This document shows positions 51,784 to 63,500 of a DNA stretch of 64,000 bases, piece by piece; positions within the stretch are counted from its first letter, which is position 1; every line of letters begins with the position of its first letter. The position numbers and the translations under genes were made by a program. Source of the stretch: Osmia lignaria lignaria (Eukaryota; Arthropoda; Insecta; Hymenoptera; Megachilidae); the NCBI RefSeq assembly GCF_051020975.1, contig NW_027478159.1, positions 17,500,501-17,564,500 of the forward strand, given 5' to 3'. The notes under the pieces were generated by a model. The model was given only the letters and a program-made list of their open reading frames with translations, was not told the DNA's origin and did not search any database.

Positions 51784-52439
51784 GAAGAAATATCACGAAA
51801 TATGTCCGTTAGGCCCCTTCCCTTGAGATAAATCTGCAAATATCTCGGAAACGAAGCGAGCTATGGCAAAATGTTAAGAGACCTTTTTTGTAGCGAATTA
51901 AGTTTCCTACTTTTTATGTTCTATGATATTTTTTGATCAGATGCGTAGTTCTCGAGATATATCAAGATATTTAAAAGTTCCGAAGCCGCACCAACATAAT
52001 AGAGATACAGAAACACCGTGGCCCCTTTCTTTCAGATAGCTATGCACTATTGCGAGCTGCAAATGCCACTTCCAGCTTAGCTGTGCAGAAGAAGAACAAC
52101 AAGAAGAAGAAATATCTGGAAATATGTCCGTCAGGCCCCTTACCTTGAGATAAATCTGCAAATATCTCGGAAACGAAGCGAGCTATGGCAAAATGTTAAG
52201 AGACCTTTTTTGTAGAGAATTAAGTTTCCTACTTTTTATCTTCTATGATATCTTCTGATCAGATGCGTAGTTCTCGAGATATATCAAGATATTTAAAAGT
52301 TCCGAAGCCGCATCAACATAATAGAGATACAGAAACACCGTGGCCCCTCTCTTTGAGATAACTCTGCACTATTGCGAGCTGCAAATGCCACTTCCAGCTT
52401 AGCTGTGCAGAAGAGGAACAACAAGAAGAAGAAATATCA
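51784..52439. repeat. Monomers derived from the 48.4-49.9 kb region
   Basis: The 3' part of the unit at 51615 and the unit at 51937 match 48395 and 48717 (ATCACGAAATATG with CCGTTAGG, GTAGCGAATTAAG, TTTCAGATAGCTATGC). The unit at 52259 follows with TATCTTCTATGAT and TCTTCTGATCAG, as before 49683. Compared with 48.4-49.9 kb, two intervening units are missing, so the join came from unequal exchange or a deletion. Confidence 0.7.
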
Positions 52440-53546
52440 CGGAATATGTCCGTCAGGCCCCTTCCCTTGAGATAAATCTGCAAATATCTCGGAAACGATG
52501 CCAGGTATGGGAAAATGTTAAGAGACCTTTTTTGTAGAGAATTAAGTTCCCTACTTTTTATCTTCTATGATATTTTTTGATCAGATGCGTAGTTCTCGAG
52601 ATATATCAAGATATTTAAAAGTTCCGAAGCCGCACCAACATAATAGAGCTACAGAAACACCGTGGCCCCTTTCTTTGAGATAACTCTGCACTATTGCGAG
52701 CTGTAAATGCCACTTCCAGCTTAGCTGTGCAGAAGAAGAACAACAAGAAGAAGAAATATCTCGAAATATGTCCGTCAGGCCCCTTCCCTTGAGATATATC
52801 TGCAAATATCTCGGAAACGAAGCGAGCTATGGCAAAATGTGAAGAGACCTTTTTTGTAGACAATTATGTTTCCTACAATTTATGTTCTATGATATTTTTT
52901 GATCAGAAGCGTAGTTTTCGAGATATATCGAGATATTTAAAAGTTCCGAAGCCGCACCAACATAATAGAGATACAGAAACACCGTGGCCCCTTTCTTTCA
53001 GATAACTATGCACTATTGCGAGCTGCAAATGCCACTTCCAGCTTAGCTGTGCAGAAGAAGAACAACAAGAAGAAGAAATATCTCGAAATATGTCCGTCAG
53101 GCCCCTTCCCTTGAGATAAATCTGCAAATATCTCGGAAACGAAGCGAGCTATGGCAAAATGTTAAGAGACCTTTTCTGTAGAGAATTAAGTTTTCTACTT
53201 TTTATGTTCCATGATATTTTTTGATCAGTTGCGTAGTTCTCGAGATACATCAAGATATTTAAAAGTTCTGAAGCTGCACCAACATAATAGAGATACAGAA
53301 ACACCGTGGCGCCTTTCTTTGAGATAACTCTGCACTAGTGCGAGCCGCAAATGCCACTTCCAGCTTAGCTGTGCAGAAGAAGAACAACAAGAAGAAGAAA
53401 TATCTCGAAATATGTCCGTCAGGCCCCTTCCCTTGAGATAAATCTGCAAATATCTCGGAAACGAAGCGAGCTATGGCAAAATGTTAAGAGACCTTTTTTG
53501 TAGCGAATTAAGTTTCCTACTTTTTATGTTCTATGATATTTTTTGA

Positions 53547-53868
53547 TCAGATGCGTAGTTCTCGAGATATATCAAGATATTTAAAAGTTCCGAAGCCGCA
53601 CCAACATAATAGAGATACAGAAACACCGTGGCCCCTTTCTTTGAGATAACTCTGCACTATTGCGAGCTGCAAATGCCACTTCCAGCTTAGCTGTGCAGAA
53701 GAAGAACAACAAGAAGAAGAAATATCTCGAAATATGTCCGTCAGGCCCCTTCCCTTGAGATAAATCTGCAAATATCTCGGAAACGAAGCGAGCTATGGCA
53801 AAATGTTAAGAGACCTTTTTTGTAGCGAATTAAGTTTCCTACTTTTTATGTTCTATGATATTATTTGA
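53547..53868. repeat. Reference monomer, class a-x-p (near consensus)
   Basis: This unit is close to the commonest sequence in the window and serves as a coordinate frame. In order it carries: the TCAG of the TGATCA site; the 5' box with CTCGAG and ATATATCAAG; AGATATTTAAAAGTTCCGAAG; CACCGTGGCCCC; the first TTGAGATAA block; ATTGCGAGCTGCAAATG; the odd palindrome CAGCTTAGCTG; the GAA/CAA purine-rich tract; AAATATCTCGAAATATG; the second TTGAGATAA block; AAATATCTCGGAAACGAAGC; and a T-rich end (CCTTTTTTGTAG, TACTTTTTATG, TATTTTTTGATC). Its only departure from the usual 3' end that I noticed is GTAGCGAATTA for GTAGAGAATTA, shared with neighbours. Confidence 0.9.
53630..53770. repeat. Internal direct repeat inside the monomer (two 27-bp copies, 114 bp apart)
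   Basis: Shown on the reference monomer. Copy 1 (53630-53656) and copy 2 (53744-53770) both begin GGCCCCTT, share TTGAGATAA and end TCTGCA. By eye they match at 24 of 27 positions. Weaker similarity continues after an apparent 12-bp shift: GCGAGCT followed by GCAAATG after copy 1, and GCGAGCT followed by GCAAAATG after copy 2. This looks like an old duplication that preceded amplification of the 322-bp unit. The structure recurs in nearly every unit, but in q-class units the second copy is altered. Confidence 0.8.
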
Positions 53869-54394
53869 TCAGATGCGTAGTTCTCGAGATATATCAAGAT
53901 ATTTAAAAGTTCCGAAGCCGCACCAACATAATAGAGATACAGAAACACCGTGGCCCCTTTCTTTCAGATAGCTATGCACTATTGCGAGCTGCAAATGCCA
54001 CTTGCAGCTTAGCTGTGCAGAAGAAGAACAACAAGAAGAAGAAATATCTCGAAATATGTCCGTCAGGCCCCTTACCTTGAGATAAATCTGCAAATATCTC
54101 GGAAACGAAGCGAGCTATGGCAAAATGTTAAGAGACCTTTTTTGTAGAGAATTAAGTTTCCTACTTTTTATCTTCTATGATATTTTCTGATCAGATGCGT
54201 AGTTCTCGAGATATATCAAGATATTCAAAAGTTCCGAAGCCGCACCAACATAATAGAGATACAGAAACACCGTGGCCCCTTTCTTTGAGATAACTCTGCA
54301 CTAGTACGAGCCGCAAATGCCACTTCCAGCTTAGCTGTGCAGAACAAGAACAACAAGAAGAAGAAATATCTCGAAATATGTCCGTCAGGCACCT

Positions 54395-56326
54395 TCCCTT
54401 GAGATAAATCTGCAAATATCTCGGAAACGATGCCAGGTATGGGAAAATGTTAAGAGACCTTTTTTGTAGAGAATTAAGTTCCCTACTTTTTATCTTCTAT
54501 GATATTTTTTGATCAGATGCGTAGTTCTCGAGATATATCAAGATATTTAAAAGTTCCGAAGCCGCACCAACATAATAGAGCTACAGAAACACCGTGGCCC
54601 CTTTCTTTGAGATAACTCTGCACTATTGCGAGCTGTAAATGCCACTTCCAGCTTAGCTGTGCAGAAGAAGAACAACAAGAAGAAGAAATATCTCGAAATA
54701 TGTCCGTCAGGCCCCTTCCCTTGAGATATATCTGCAAATATCTCGGAAACGAAGCGAGCTATGGCAAAATGTGAAGAGACCTTTTTTGTAGACAATTATG
54801 TTTCCTACAATTTATGTTCTATGATATTTTTTGATCAGAAGCGTAGTTTTCGAGATATATCGAGATATTTAAAAGTTCCGAAGCCGCACCAACATAATAG
54901 AGATACAGAAACACCGTGGCCCCTTTCTTTCAGATAACTATGCACTATTGCGAGCTGCAAATGCCACTTCCAGCTTAGCTGTGCAGAAGAAGAACAACAA
55001 GAAGAAGAAATATCTCGAAATATGTCCGTCAGGCCCCTTCCCTTGAGATAAATCTGCAAATATCTCGGAAACGAAGCGAGCTATGGCAAAATGTTAAGAG
55101 ACCTTTTCTGTAGAGAATTAAGTTTTCTACTTTTTATGTTCCATGATATTTTTTGATCAGTTGCGTAGTTCTCGAGATACATCAAGATATTTAAAAGTTC
55201 TGAAGCTGCACCAACATAATAGAGATACAGAAACACCGTGGCGCCTTTCTTTGAGATAACTCTGCACTAGTGCGAGCCGCAAATGCCACTTCCAGCTTAG
55301 CTATGCAGAAGAAGAACAACAAGAAGAAGAAATATCTCGAAATATGTCCGTCAGGCCCCTTCCCTTGAGATAAATCTGCAAATATCTCGGAAACGAAGCG
55401 AGCTATGGCAAAATGTTAAGAGACCTTTTTTGTAGCGAATTAAGTTTCCTACTTTTTATGTTCTATGATATTTTTTGATCAGATGCGTAGTTCTCGAGAT
55501 ATATCAAGATATTTAAAAGTTCCGAAGCCGCACCAACATAATAGAGATACAGAAACACCGTGGCCCCTTTCTTTGAGATAACTCTGCACTATTGCGAGCT
55601 GCAAATGCCACTTCCAGCTTAGCTGTGCAGAAGAAGAACAACAAGAAGAAGAAATATCTCGAAATATGTCCGTCAGGCCCCTTCCCTTGAGATAAATCTG
55701 CAAATATCTCGGAAACGAAGCGAGCTATGGCAAAATGTTAAGAGACCTTTTTTGTAGCGAATTAAGTTTCCTACTTTTTATGTTCTATGATATTTTTTGA
55801 TCAGATGCGTAGTTCTCGAGATATATCAAGATATTTAAAAGTTCCGAAGCCGCACCAACATAATAGAGATACAGAAACACCGTGGCCCCTTTCTTTCAGA
55901 TAGCTATGCACTATTGCGAGCTGCAAATGCCACTTGCAGCTTAGCTGTGCAGAAGAAGAACAACAAGAAGAAGAAATATCTCGAAATATGTCCGTCAGGC
56001 CCCTTACCTTGAGATAAATCTGCAAATATCTCGGAAACGAAGCGAGCTATGGCAAAATGTTAAGAGACCTTTTTTGTAGAGAATTAAGTTTCCTACTTTT
56101 TATCTTCTATGATATTTTCTGATCAGATGCGTAGTTCTCGAGATATATCAAGATATTCAAAAGTTCCGAAGCCGCACCAACATAATAGAGATACAGAAAC
56201 ACCGTGGCCCCTTTCTTTGAGATAACTCTGCACTAGTACGAGCCGCAAATGCCACTTCCAGCTTAGCTGTGCAGAACAAGAACAACAAGAAGAAGAAATA
56301 TCTCGAAATATGTCCGTCAGGCACCT
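54395..56326. repeat. 6-monomer tandem duplication (52 kb), copy 2 (1,932 bp)
   Basis: This is the partner of 52463-54394 and follows it directly. Its last four units are themselves duplicated further downstream with a 4-monomer period. Confidence 0.84.
55096..56155. repeat. 4-monomer-offset duplication, copy 1
   Basis: This stretch matches 56384-57443 at an offset of 1,288 bp (4 x 322). The CCTTTTCTGTAG, TTCTGAAGCTGC/GTGGCGCC, GTAGCGAATTAAG and CACTTGCAGC marks occur in the same order. Agreement stops in the unit at 57411, which has ATATTTAAAAG, GCGAGATGC and CACTTTCAGC instead of ATATTCAAAAG and the y middle of 56123. Confidence 0.78.
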
Positions 56327-56383
56327 TCCCTTGAGATAAATCTGCAAATATCTCGGAAACGAAGCGAGCTATTGCAAAATGTT

Positions 56384-57443
56384 AAGAGACCTTTTCTGTA
56401 GAGAATTAAGTTTTCTACTTTTTATGTTCCATGATATTTTTTGATCAGTTGCGTAGTTCTCGAGATACATCAAGATATTTAAAAGTTCTGAAGCTGCACC
56501 AACATAATAGAGATACAGAAACACCGTGGCGCCTTTCTTTGAGATAACTCTGCACTAGTGCGAGCCGCAAATGCCACTTCCAGCTTAGCTGTGCAGAAGA
56601 AGAACAACAAGAAGAAGAAATATCTCGAAATATGTCCGTCAGGCCCCTTCCCTTGAGATAAATCTGCAAATATCTCGGAAACGAAGCGAGCTATGGCAAA
56701 ATGTTAGGAGACCTTTTTTGTAGCGAATTAAGTTTCCTACTTTTTATGTTCTATGATATTTTTTGATCAGATGCGTAGTTCTCGAGATATATCAAGATAT
56801 TTAAAAGTTCCGAAGCCGCACCAACATAATAGAGATACAGAAACACCGTGGCCCCTTTCTTTGAGATAACTCTGCACTATTGCGAGCTGCAAATGCCACT
56901 TCCAGCTTAGCTGTGCAGAAGAAGAACAACAAGAAGAAGAAATATCTCGAAATATGTCCGTCAGGCCCCTTCCCTTGAGATAAATCTGCAAATATCTCGG
57001 AAACGAAGCGAGCTATGGCAAAATGTTAAGAGACCTTTTTTGTAGCGAATTAAGTTTCCTACTTTTTATGTTCTATGATATTTTTTGATCAGATGCGTAG
57101 TTCTCGAGATATATCAAGATATTTAAAAGTTCCGAAGCCGCACCAACATAATAGAGATACAGAAACACCGTGGCCCCTTTCTTTCAGATAGCTATGCACT
57201 ATTGCGAGCTGCAAATGCCACTTGCAGCTTAGCTGTGCAGAAGAAGAACAACAAGAAGAAGAAATATCTCGAAATATGTCCGTCAGGCCCCTTACCTTGA
57301 GATAAATCTGCAAATATCTCGGAAACGAAGCGAGCTATGGCAAAATGTTAAGAGACCTTTTTTGTAGAGAATTAAGTTTCCTACTTTTTATCTTCTATGA
57401 TATTTTCTGATCAGATGCGTAGTTCTCGAGATATATCAAGATA
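56384..57443. repeat. 4-monomer-offset duplication, copy 2
   Basis: This is the partner of 55096-56155. It begins in the shared T-rich end of the unit at 56123, where CTATTGCAAAATG joins to CCTTTTCTGTAG. Confidence 0.78.
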
Positions 57444-57913
57444 TTTAAAAGTTCCGAAGCCGCACCAACATAATAGAGATACAGAAACACCGTGGCCCCT
57501 TTCTTTGAGATAACTCTGCACTATTGCGAGATGCAAATGCCACTTTCAGCTTAGCTGTGCAGAAGAAGAACAACAAGAAGAAGAAATATCTCGAAATATG
57601 TCCGTCAGGCCCCTTCCCTTGAGATAAATCTGCAAATATCTCGGAAACGAAGCGAGCTATGGCAAAATGTTAAGAGACCTTTTTTGTAGAGAATTATGTT
57701 TCCTACAATTTATGTTCAATGATATTTTTTGATCAGAAGCATAGTTTTCGAGATATATCGAGATATTTAAAAGTTCCGAAGCCGCACCAACATAATAGAG
57801 ATACAGAAACACCGTGGCCCCTTTCTTTGAGATAACTCTGCACTATTGCGAGCTGCAAATGCCACTTCCAGCTTAGCTGTGCAGAAGAGGAACAACAAGA
57901 AGAAGAAATATCT

Positions 57914-58783
57914 CGGAATATGTCCGTCAGGCCCCTTCCCTTGAGATAAATCTGCAAATATCTCGGAAACGATGCCAGGTATGGGAAAATGTTAAGAGAC
58001 CTTTTTTGTAGAGAATTAAGTTCCCTACTTTTTATCTTCTATGATATTTTTTGATCAGATGCGTAGTTCTCGAGATATATCAAGATATTTAAAAGTTCCG
58101 AAGCCGCACCAACATAATAGAGCTACAGAAACACCGTGGCCCCTTTCTTTGAGATAACTCTGCACTATTGCGAGCTGTAAGTGCCACTTCCAGCTTAGCT
58201 GTGCAGAAGAAGAACAACAAGAAGAAGGAATATCTCGAAATATGTCCGTCAGGCCCCTTCCCTTGAGATATATCTGCAAATATCTCGGAAACGAAGCGAG
58301 CTATGGCAAAATGTGAAGAGACCTTTTTTGTAGAGAATTATGTTTCCTACAATTTATGTTCTATGATATTTTTTGATCAGAAGCGTAGTTTTCGAGATAT
58401 ATCGAGATATTTAAAAGTTCCGAAGCCGCACCAACATAATAGAGATACAGAAACACCGTGGCCCCTTTCTTTCAGATAACTATGCACTATTGCGAGCTGC
58501 AAATGCCACTTCCAGCTTAGCTGTGCAGAAGAAGAACAACAAGAAGAAGAAATATCTCGAAATATGTCCGTCAGGCCCCTTCCCTTGAGATAAATCTGCA
58601 AATATCTCGGAAACGAAGCGAGCTATGGCAAAATGTTAAGAGACCTTTTCTGTAGAGAATTAAGTTTTCTACTTTTTATGTTCCATGATATTTTTTGATC
58701 AGATGCGTAGTTCTCGAGATACATCAAGATATTTAAAAGTTCTGAAGCTGCACCAACATAATAGAGATACAGAAACACCGTGG
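57914..58783. repeat. Copy of 52440-53309 (17-monomer offset)
   Basis: The end of the unit at 57733 and the units at 58055 and 58377 match 52440-53224 at an offset of 5,474 bp (GATGCCAGGTATGGG, AATAGAGCTACAG, GTAGAGAATTATG, TTTCAGATAACTATGC). The match runs into the unit at 58699 as far as TTCTGAAGCTGC. Private changes are GTAAGTGCC near 58178 and GAAGGAATATC near 58226. This is a third, slightly diverged copy of the 52 kb block start. Confidence 0.74.
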
Positions 58784-59061
58784 CCCCTTTCTTTCAGATA
58801 GCTATGCACTATTGCAAGCTGCAAATGCCACTTCCAGCTTAGCTGTGCAGAGGAAGAACAACACGAAGAAGGAATATCTCGAGATATGTCCGTCAGGCCA
58901 GTTCCTTTGAGCTGAATCTGCAAATATCTCGGAAACGAAGCGAGCTATGGCAAAATGTTAAGAGACGTTTTTTGTAGAGAATTATGTTTCCTACAATTTA
59001 TGTTCTATGATATTTTTTGATCAGAAGCGTAGTTTTCGAGATATATCGAGATATTTAAAAG

Positions 59062-60593
59062 TTCCGAAGCCGCACCAACATAATAGAGATACAGAAACAC
59101 CGTGGCCCCTTTCTTTGAGATAACTCTGCACTAGTGCGAGCCGCAAATGCCACTTCCAGCTTAGCTGTGCAGAACAAGAACAACAAGAAGAAGAAATATC
59201 TCGAAATATGTCCGTCAGGCACCTTCCCTTGAGATAAATCTGCAAATATCTCGGAAACGAAGCGAGCTATTGCAAAATGTTAAGAGACCTTTTTTGTAGA
59301 GAATTGAGTTTCCTACTTTTTATGTTCTATGATATTTTTTGATCAGATGCGTAGTTCTCGAGATATATCAAGATATTTAAAAGTTCCGAAGCCGCACCAA
59401 CATAATAGAGATACAGAAACACCGTGGCCCCTTTCTTTCAGATAACTATGCACTATTGCGAGCTGCAAATGCCACTTCCAGCTTAGCTGTGCAGAAGAAG
59501 AACAACAAGAAGAAGAAATATCTCGAAATATGTCCGTCAGGCCCCTTACCTTGAGATAAATCTGCAAATATCTCGGAAACGAAGCGAGCTATGGCAAAAT
59601 GTTAAGAGACCTTTTTTGTAGAGAATTAAGTTTCCTACTTTTTATCTTGTATGATATTTTCTGATCAGATGCGTAGTTCTCGAGATATATCAAGATATTT
59701 AAAAGTTCCGAAGCCGCACCAACATAATAGAGATACAGAAACACCGTGGCCCCTTTCTTTGAGATAACTCTGCACTATTGCGAGCTGCAAATGCCACTTT
59801 CAGCTTAGCTGTGCAGAAGAAGAACAACAAGAAGAAGAAATATCTCGAAATATGTCCGTCAGGCCCCTTCCCTTGAGATAAATCTGCAAATATCTCGGAA
59901 ACGAGGAGAGCTATGGCAAAATGTTAAGAGACCTTTTTTGTAGAGAATTAGGTTTCCTACTTTTTATGTTCTATGATATTTTTTGATCAGATGCGTAGTT
60001 CTCGAGATATATCAAGATATTTAAAAGTTCCGAAGCCGCACCAACATAATAGAGATACAGAAACACCGTGGCCCCTTTCTTCGAGATAACTCTGCACTAG
60101 TGCGAGCCGCAAATGCCACTTCCAGCTTAGCTGTGCAGAACAAGAACAACAAGAAGAAGAAATATCTCGAAATATGTCCGTCAGGCACCTTCCCTTGAGA
60201 TAAATCTGCAAATATCTCGGAAACGAAGCGAGCTATTGCAAAATGTTAAGAGACCTTTTTTGTAGAGAATTGAGTTTCCTACTTTTCATGTTCTATGATA
60301 TTTTTTGATCAGATGCGTAGTTCTCGAGATATATCAAGATATTTAAAAGTTCCGAAGCCGCACCAACATAATAGAGATACAGAAACACCGTGGCCCCTTT
60401 CTTTCAGATAACTATGCACTATTGCGAGCTGCAAATGCCACTTCCAGCTTAGCTGTGCAGAAGAAGAACAACAAGAAGAAGAAATATCTCGAAATATGTC
60501 CGTCAGGCCCCTTACCTTGAGATAAATCTGCAAATATCTCGGAAACGAAGCGAGCTATGGCAAAATGTTAAGAGACCTTTTTTGTAGAGAATT
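59062..60593. repeat. 3-monomer-offset duplication (966 bp)
   Basis: 59062-59627 and 60028-60593 are alike: CAGAACAAG, CAGGCACC, CTATTGCAAAATG with GAATTGAG, then TTTCAGATAACTATGC with CCCTTACCTTG. The units at 59665, 60953, 61919 and 57411 form another recurring type with ATTTTCTGATCAG and CACTTTCAGC. The pattern indicates repeated small-scale exchange. Confidence 0.7.
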
Positions 60594-63500
60594 ATGTTTC
60601 CTACAATTTATGTTCTATGATATTTTTTGATCAGATGCGTAGTTCTCGAGATATATCAAGATATTCAAAAGTTCCGAAGCCGCACCAACATAATAGAGAT
60701 ACAGAAACACCGTGGCCCCTTTCTTTGAGATAACTCTGCACTAGTACGAGCCGCAAATGCCACTTCCAGCTTAGCTGTGCAGAACAAGAACAACAAGAAG
60801 AAGAAATATCTCGAAATATGTCCGTCAGGCACCTTCCCTTGAGATAAATCTGCAAATATCTCGGAAACGAAGCGAGCTATTGCAAAATGTTAAGAGACCT
60901 TTTTTGTAGAGAATTGAGTTTCCTACTTTTTATGTTCTATGATATTTTCTGATCAGATGCGTAGTTCTCGAGATATATCAAGATATTTAAAAGTTCCGAA
61001 GCCGCACCAACATAATAGAGATACAGAAACACCGTGGCCCCTTTCTTTGAGATAACTCTGCACTATTGCGAGCTGCAAATGCCACTTTCAGCTTAGCTGT
61101 GCAGAAGAAGAACAACAAGAAGAAGAAATATCTCGAAATATGTCCGTCAGGCCCCTTTCCTTGAGATAAATCTGCAAATATCTCGGAAACGAAGCGAGCT
61201 ATGGCAAAATGTTAAGAGACCTTTTTTGTAGAGAATTATGTTTCCTACAATTTATGTTCTATGATATTTTTTGATCAGATGCGTAGTTCTCGAGATATAT
61301 CAAGATATTCAAAAGTTCCGAAGCCGCACCAACATAATAGAGATACAGAAACACCGTGGCCCCTTTCTTTGAGATAACTCTGCACTATTGCGAGCTGCAA
61401 ATGCCACTTCCAGCTTAGCTGTGCAGTGGAAGAACAACAAGAAGAAGAAATATCTCGAAATATGTCCGTCAGGCCAGTTCCTTTGAGCTGAATCTGCAAA
61501 TATCTCGGAAACGAAACGAGCTATGGCAAAATGTTAAGAGACGTTTTTTGGAGAGAATTATGTTTCCTACAATTTATGTTCTATGATATTTTTTGATCAG
61601 AAGCGTAGTTCTCGAGATATATCAAGATATTTAAAAGTTCCGAAGCCGCACCAACATAATAGGGATACAGAAACACCGTGGCCCCGTTCTTTGAGATAAC
61701 TCTGCACTAGTGCGAGCCGCAAATGCCACTTCCAGCTTAGCTGTGCAGAAGAAGAACAACAAGAAGAAGAAATATCTCGAAATATGTCCGTCAGGCCCCT
61801 TCCCTTGAGATAAATCTGCAAATATCTCGGAAACGAAGCGAGCTATGGCAAAATGTTAAGAGACCTTTTTTGTAGAGAATTATGTTTCCTACTTTTTATC
61901 TTCTATGATATTTTCTGATCAGATGCGTAGTTCTCGAGATATATCAAGATATTTAAAAGTTCCGAAGCCGCAACAACATAATAGAGATACAGAAACACCG
62001 TGGCCCCTTTCTTTGAGATAACTCTGCACTATTGCGAGCTGCAAATGCCACTTTCAGCTTAGCTGTGCAGAAGAAGAACAACAAGAAGAAGAAATATCTC
62101 GAAATATGTCCGTCAGGCCCCTTCCCTTGAGATAAATCTGCAAATATCTCGGAAACGAAGCGAGCTATGGCAAAATGTTAAGAGACCTTTTTTGTAGAGA
62201 ATTATGTTTCCTACAATTTATGTTCTATGATATTTTTTGATCAGAAGCGTAGTTTTCGAGATATATCGAGATATTTAAAAGTTCCGAAGCCGCACCAACA
62301 TAATAGAGATACAGAAACACCGTGGCCCCTTTCGTTGAGATAACTCTGCACTAGTGCGAGCCGCAAATGCCACTTCCAGCTTAGCTGTGCAGAAGAAGAA
62401 CAACAAGAAGAAGAAATATCTCGAAATATGTCCGTCAGGCCCCTTCCCTTGAGATAAATCTGCAAATATCTCGGAAACGAAGCGAGCTATGGCAAAATGT
62501 TAAGAGACCTTTTTTGTAGAGCATTAAGTTTCCTACTTTTTATGTTCTATGATATTTTTTGATCAGATGCGTAGTTCTCGAGATATATCAAGATATTCAA
62601 AAGTTCCGAAGCCGCACCAACATAATAGAGATACAGAAACACCGTGGCCCCTTTCTTTGAGATAACTCTGCACTATTGCGAGCTGCAAATGCCACTTCCA
62701 GCTTAACTGTGCAGAGGAAGAACAACAAGAAGAAGGAATATCTCGAAATATGTCCGTCAGGCCAGTTCCTTTGAGCTGAATCTGCAAATATCTCGGAAAC
62801 GAAGCGAGCTATGGCAAAATGTTAAGAGACGTTTTTTGTAGAGAATTATGTTTCCTACAATTTATGTTCTATGATATTTTTTGATCAGAAGCGTAGTTTT
62901 CGAGATATATCGAGATATTTAAAAGTTCCGAAGCCGCACCAACATAATAGAGATACAGAAACACCGTGGCCCCTTTCTTTGAGATAACTCTGCACTAGTG
63001 CGAGCCGCAAATGCCACTTCCAGCTTAGCTGTGCAGAACAAGAACAACAAGAAGCAGAAATATCTCGAAATATGTCCGTCAGGCACCTTCCCTTGAGATA
63101 AATCTGCAAATATCTCGGAAACGAAGCGAGCTATTGCAAAATGTTAAGAGACCTTTTTTGTAGAGAATTGAGTTTCCTACTTTTTATGTTCTATGATATT
63201 TTTTGATCAGATGCGTAGTTCTCGAGATATATCAAGATATTTAAAAGTTCCGAAGCCGCACCAACATAATAGAGATACAGAAACACCGTGGCCCCTTTCT
63301 TTGAGATAACTCTGCACTAGTGCGAGCCGCAAATGCCACTTGCAGCTTAGCTGTGCAGAAGAAGAACAACAAGAAGAAGAAATATCTCGAAATATGTCCG
63401 TCAGGCCCCTTCCCTTGAGATATATCTGCAAATATCTCGGAAACGAAGCGAGCTATGGCAAAATGTTAAGAGACCTTTTTTGTAGAGAATTATGTTTCCT

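Larger units (their letters stand above)
52463..54394. repeat. 6-monomer tandem duplication (52 kb), copy 1 (1,932 bp)
   Basis: The units at 52581-54191 recur at 54513-56123 (offset 1,932 = 6 x 322). Shared marks are GATGCCAGGTATGGG, AAGTTCCCTAC, AATAGAGCTACAG, AGAGACAATTATG-type changes (GTAGACAATTATG), CCTTTTCTGTAG with TTCCATGAT, TTCTGAAGCTGC with GTGGCGCC, CACTTGCAGC, and ATATTCAAAAG with CAGAACAAG and CAGGCACC. Differences noticed: TATTATTTGATC near 53860 and TTAGCTATGCAG near 55300. The edges are approximate and lie in the shared AATCTGCAAATATCTCGG stretch. Confidence 0.84.

Noticed and set aside
53571..53592. TATA-like promoter (AGATATTTAAAAG) in each unit
   Set aside because: The string resembles a TATA variant, but in an AT-rich monomer it is weak evidence, and no initiator, transcript or downstream gene supports it.
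53587..53594. Heat-shock element (TTCCGAAG)
   Set aside because: TTC and GAA are separated by one base in place of two, and no third correctly spaced unit follows.
53698..53722. GAA/CAA trinucleotide tract as an expanding microsatellite
   Set aside because: The tract (CAGAAGAAGAACAACAAG and on) keeps the same length in essentially every unit. Only substitutions occur (for example AACAATAAG, AACGAGAAG, GAAGCACAAC).
53771..53796. CENP-B box-like sequence (complement of CTCGGAAACGAAGCG reads CGCTTCGTTTCCGAG)
   Set aside because: It shares TTCGTT with the box, but the required positions (A, then CGGG, at fixed spacing after TTCG) are not met on either strand. The TTCGAGATATATCGAG stretch also fails.
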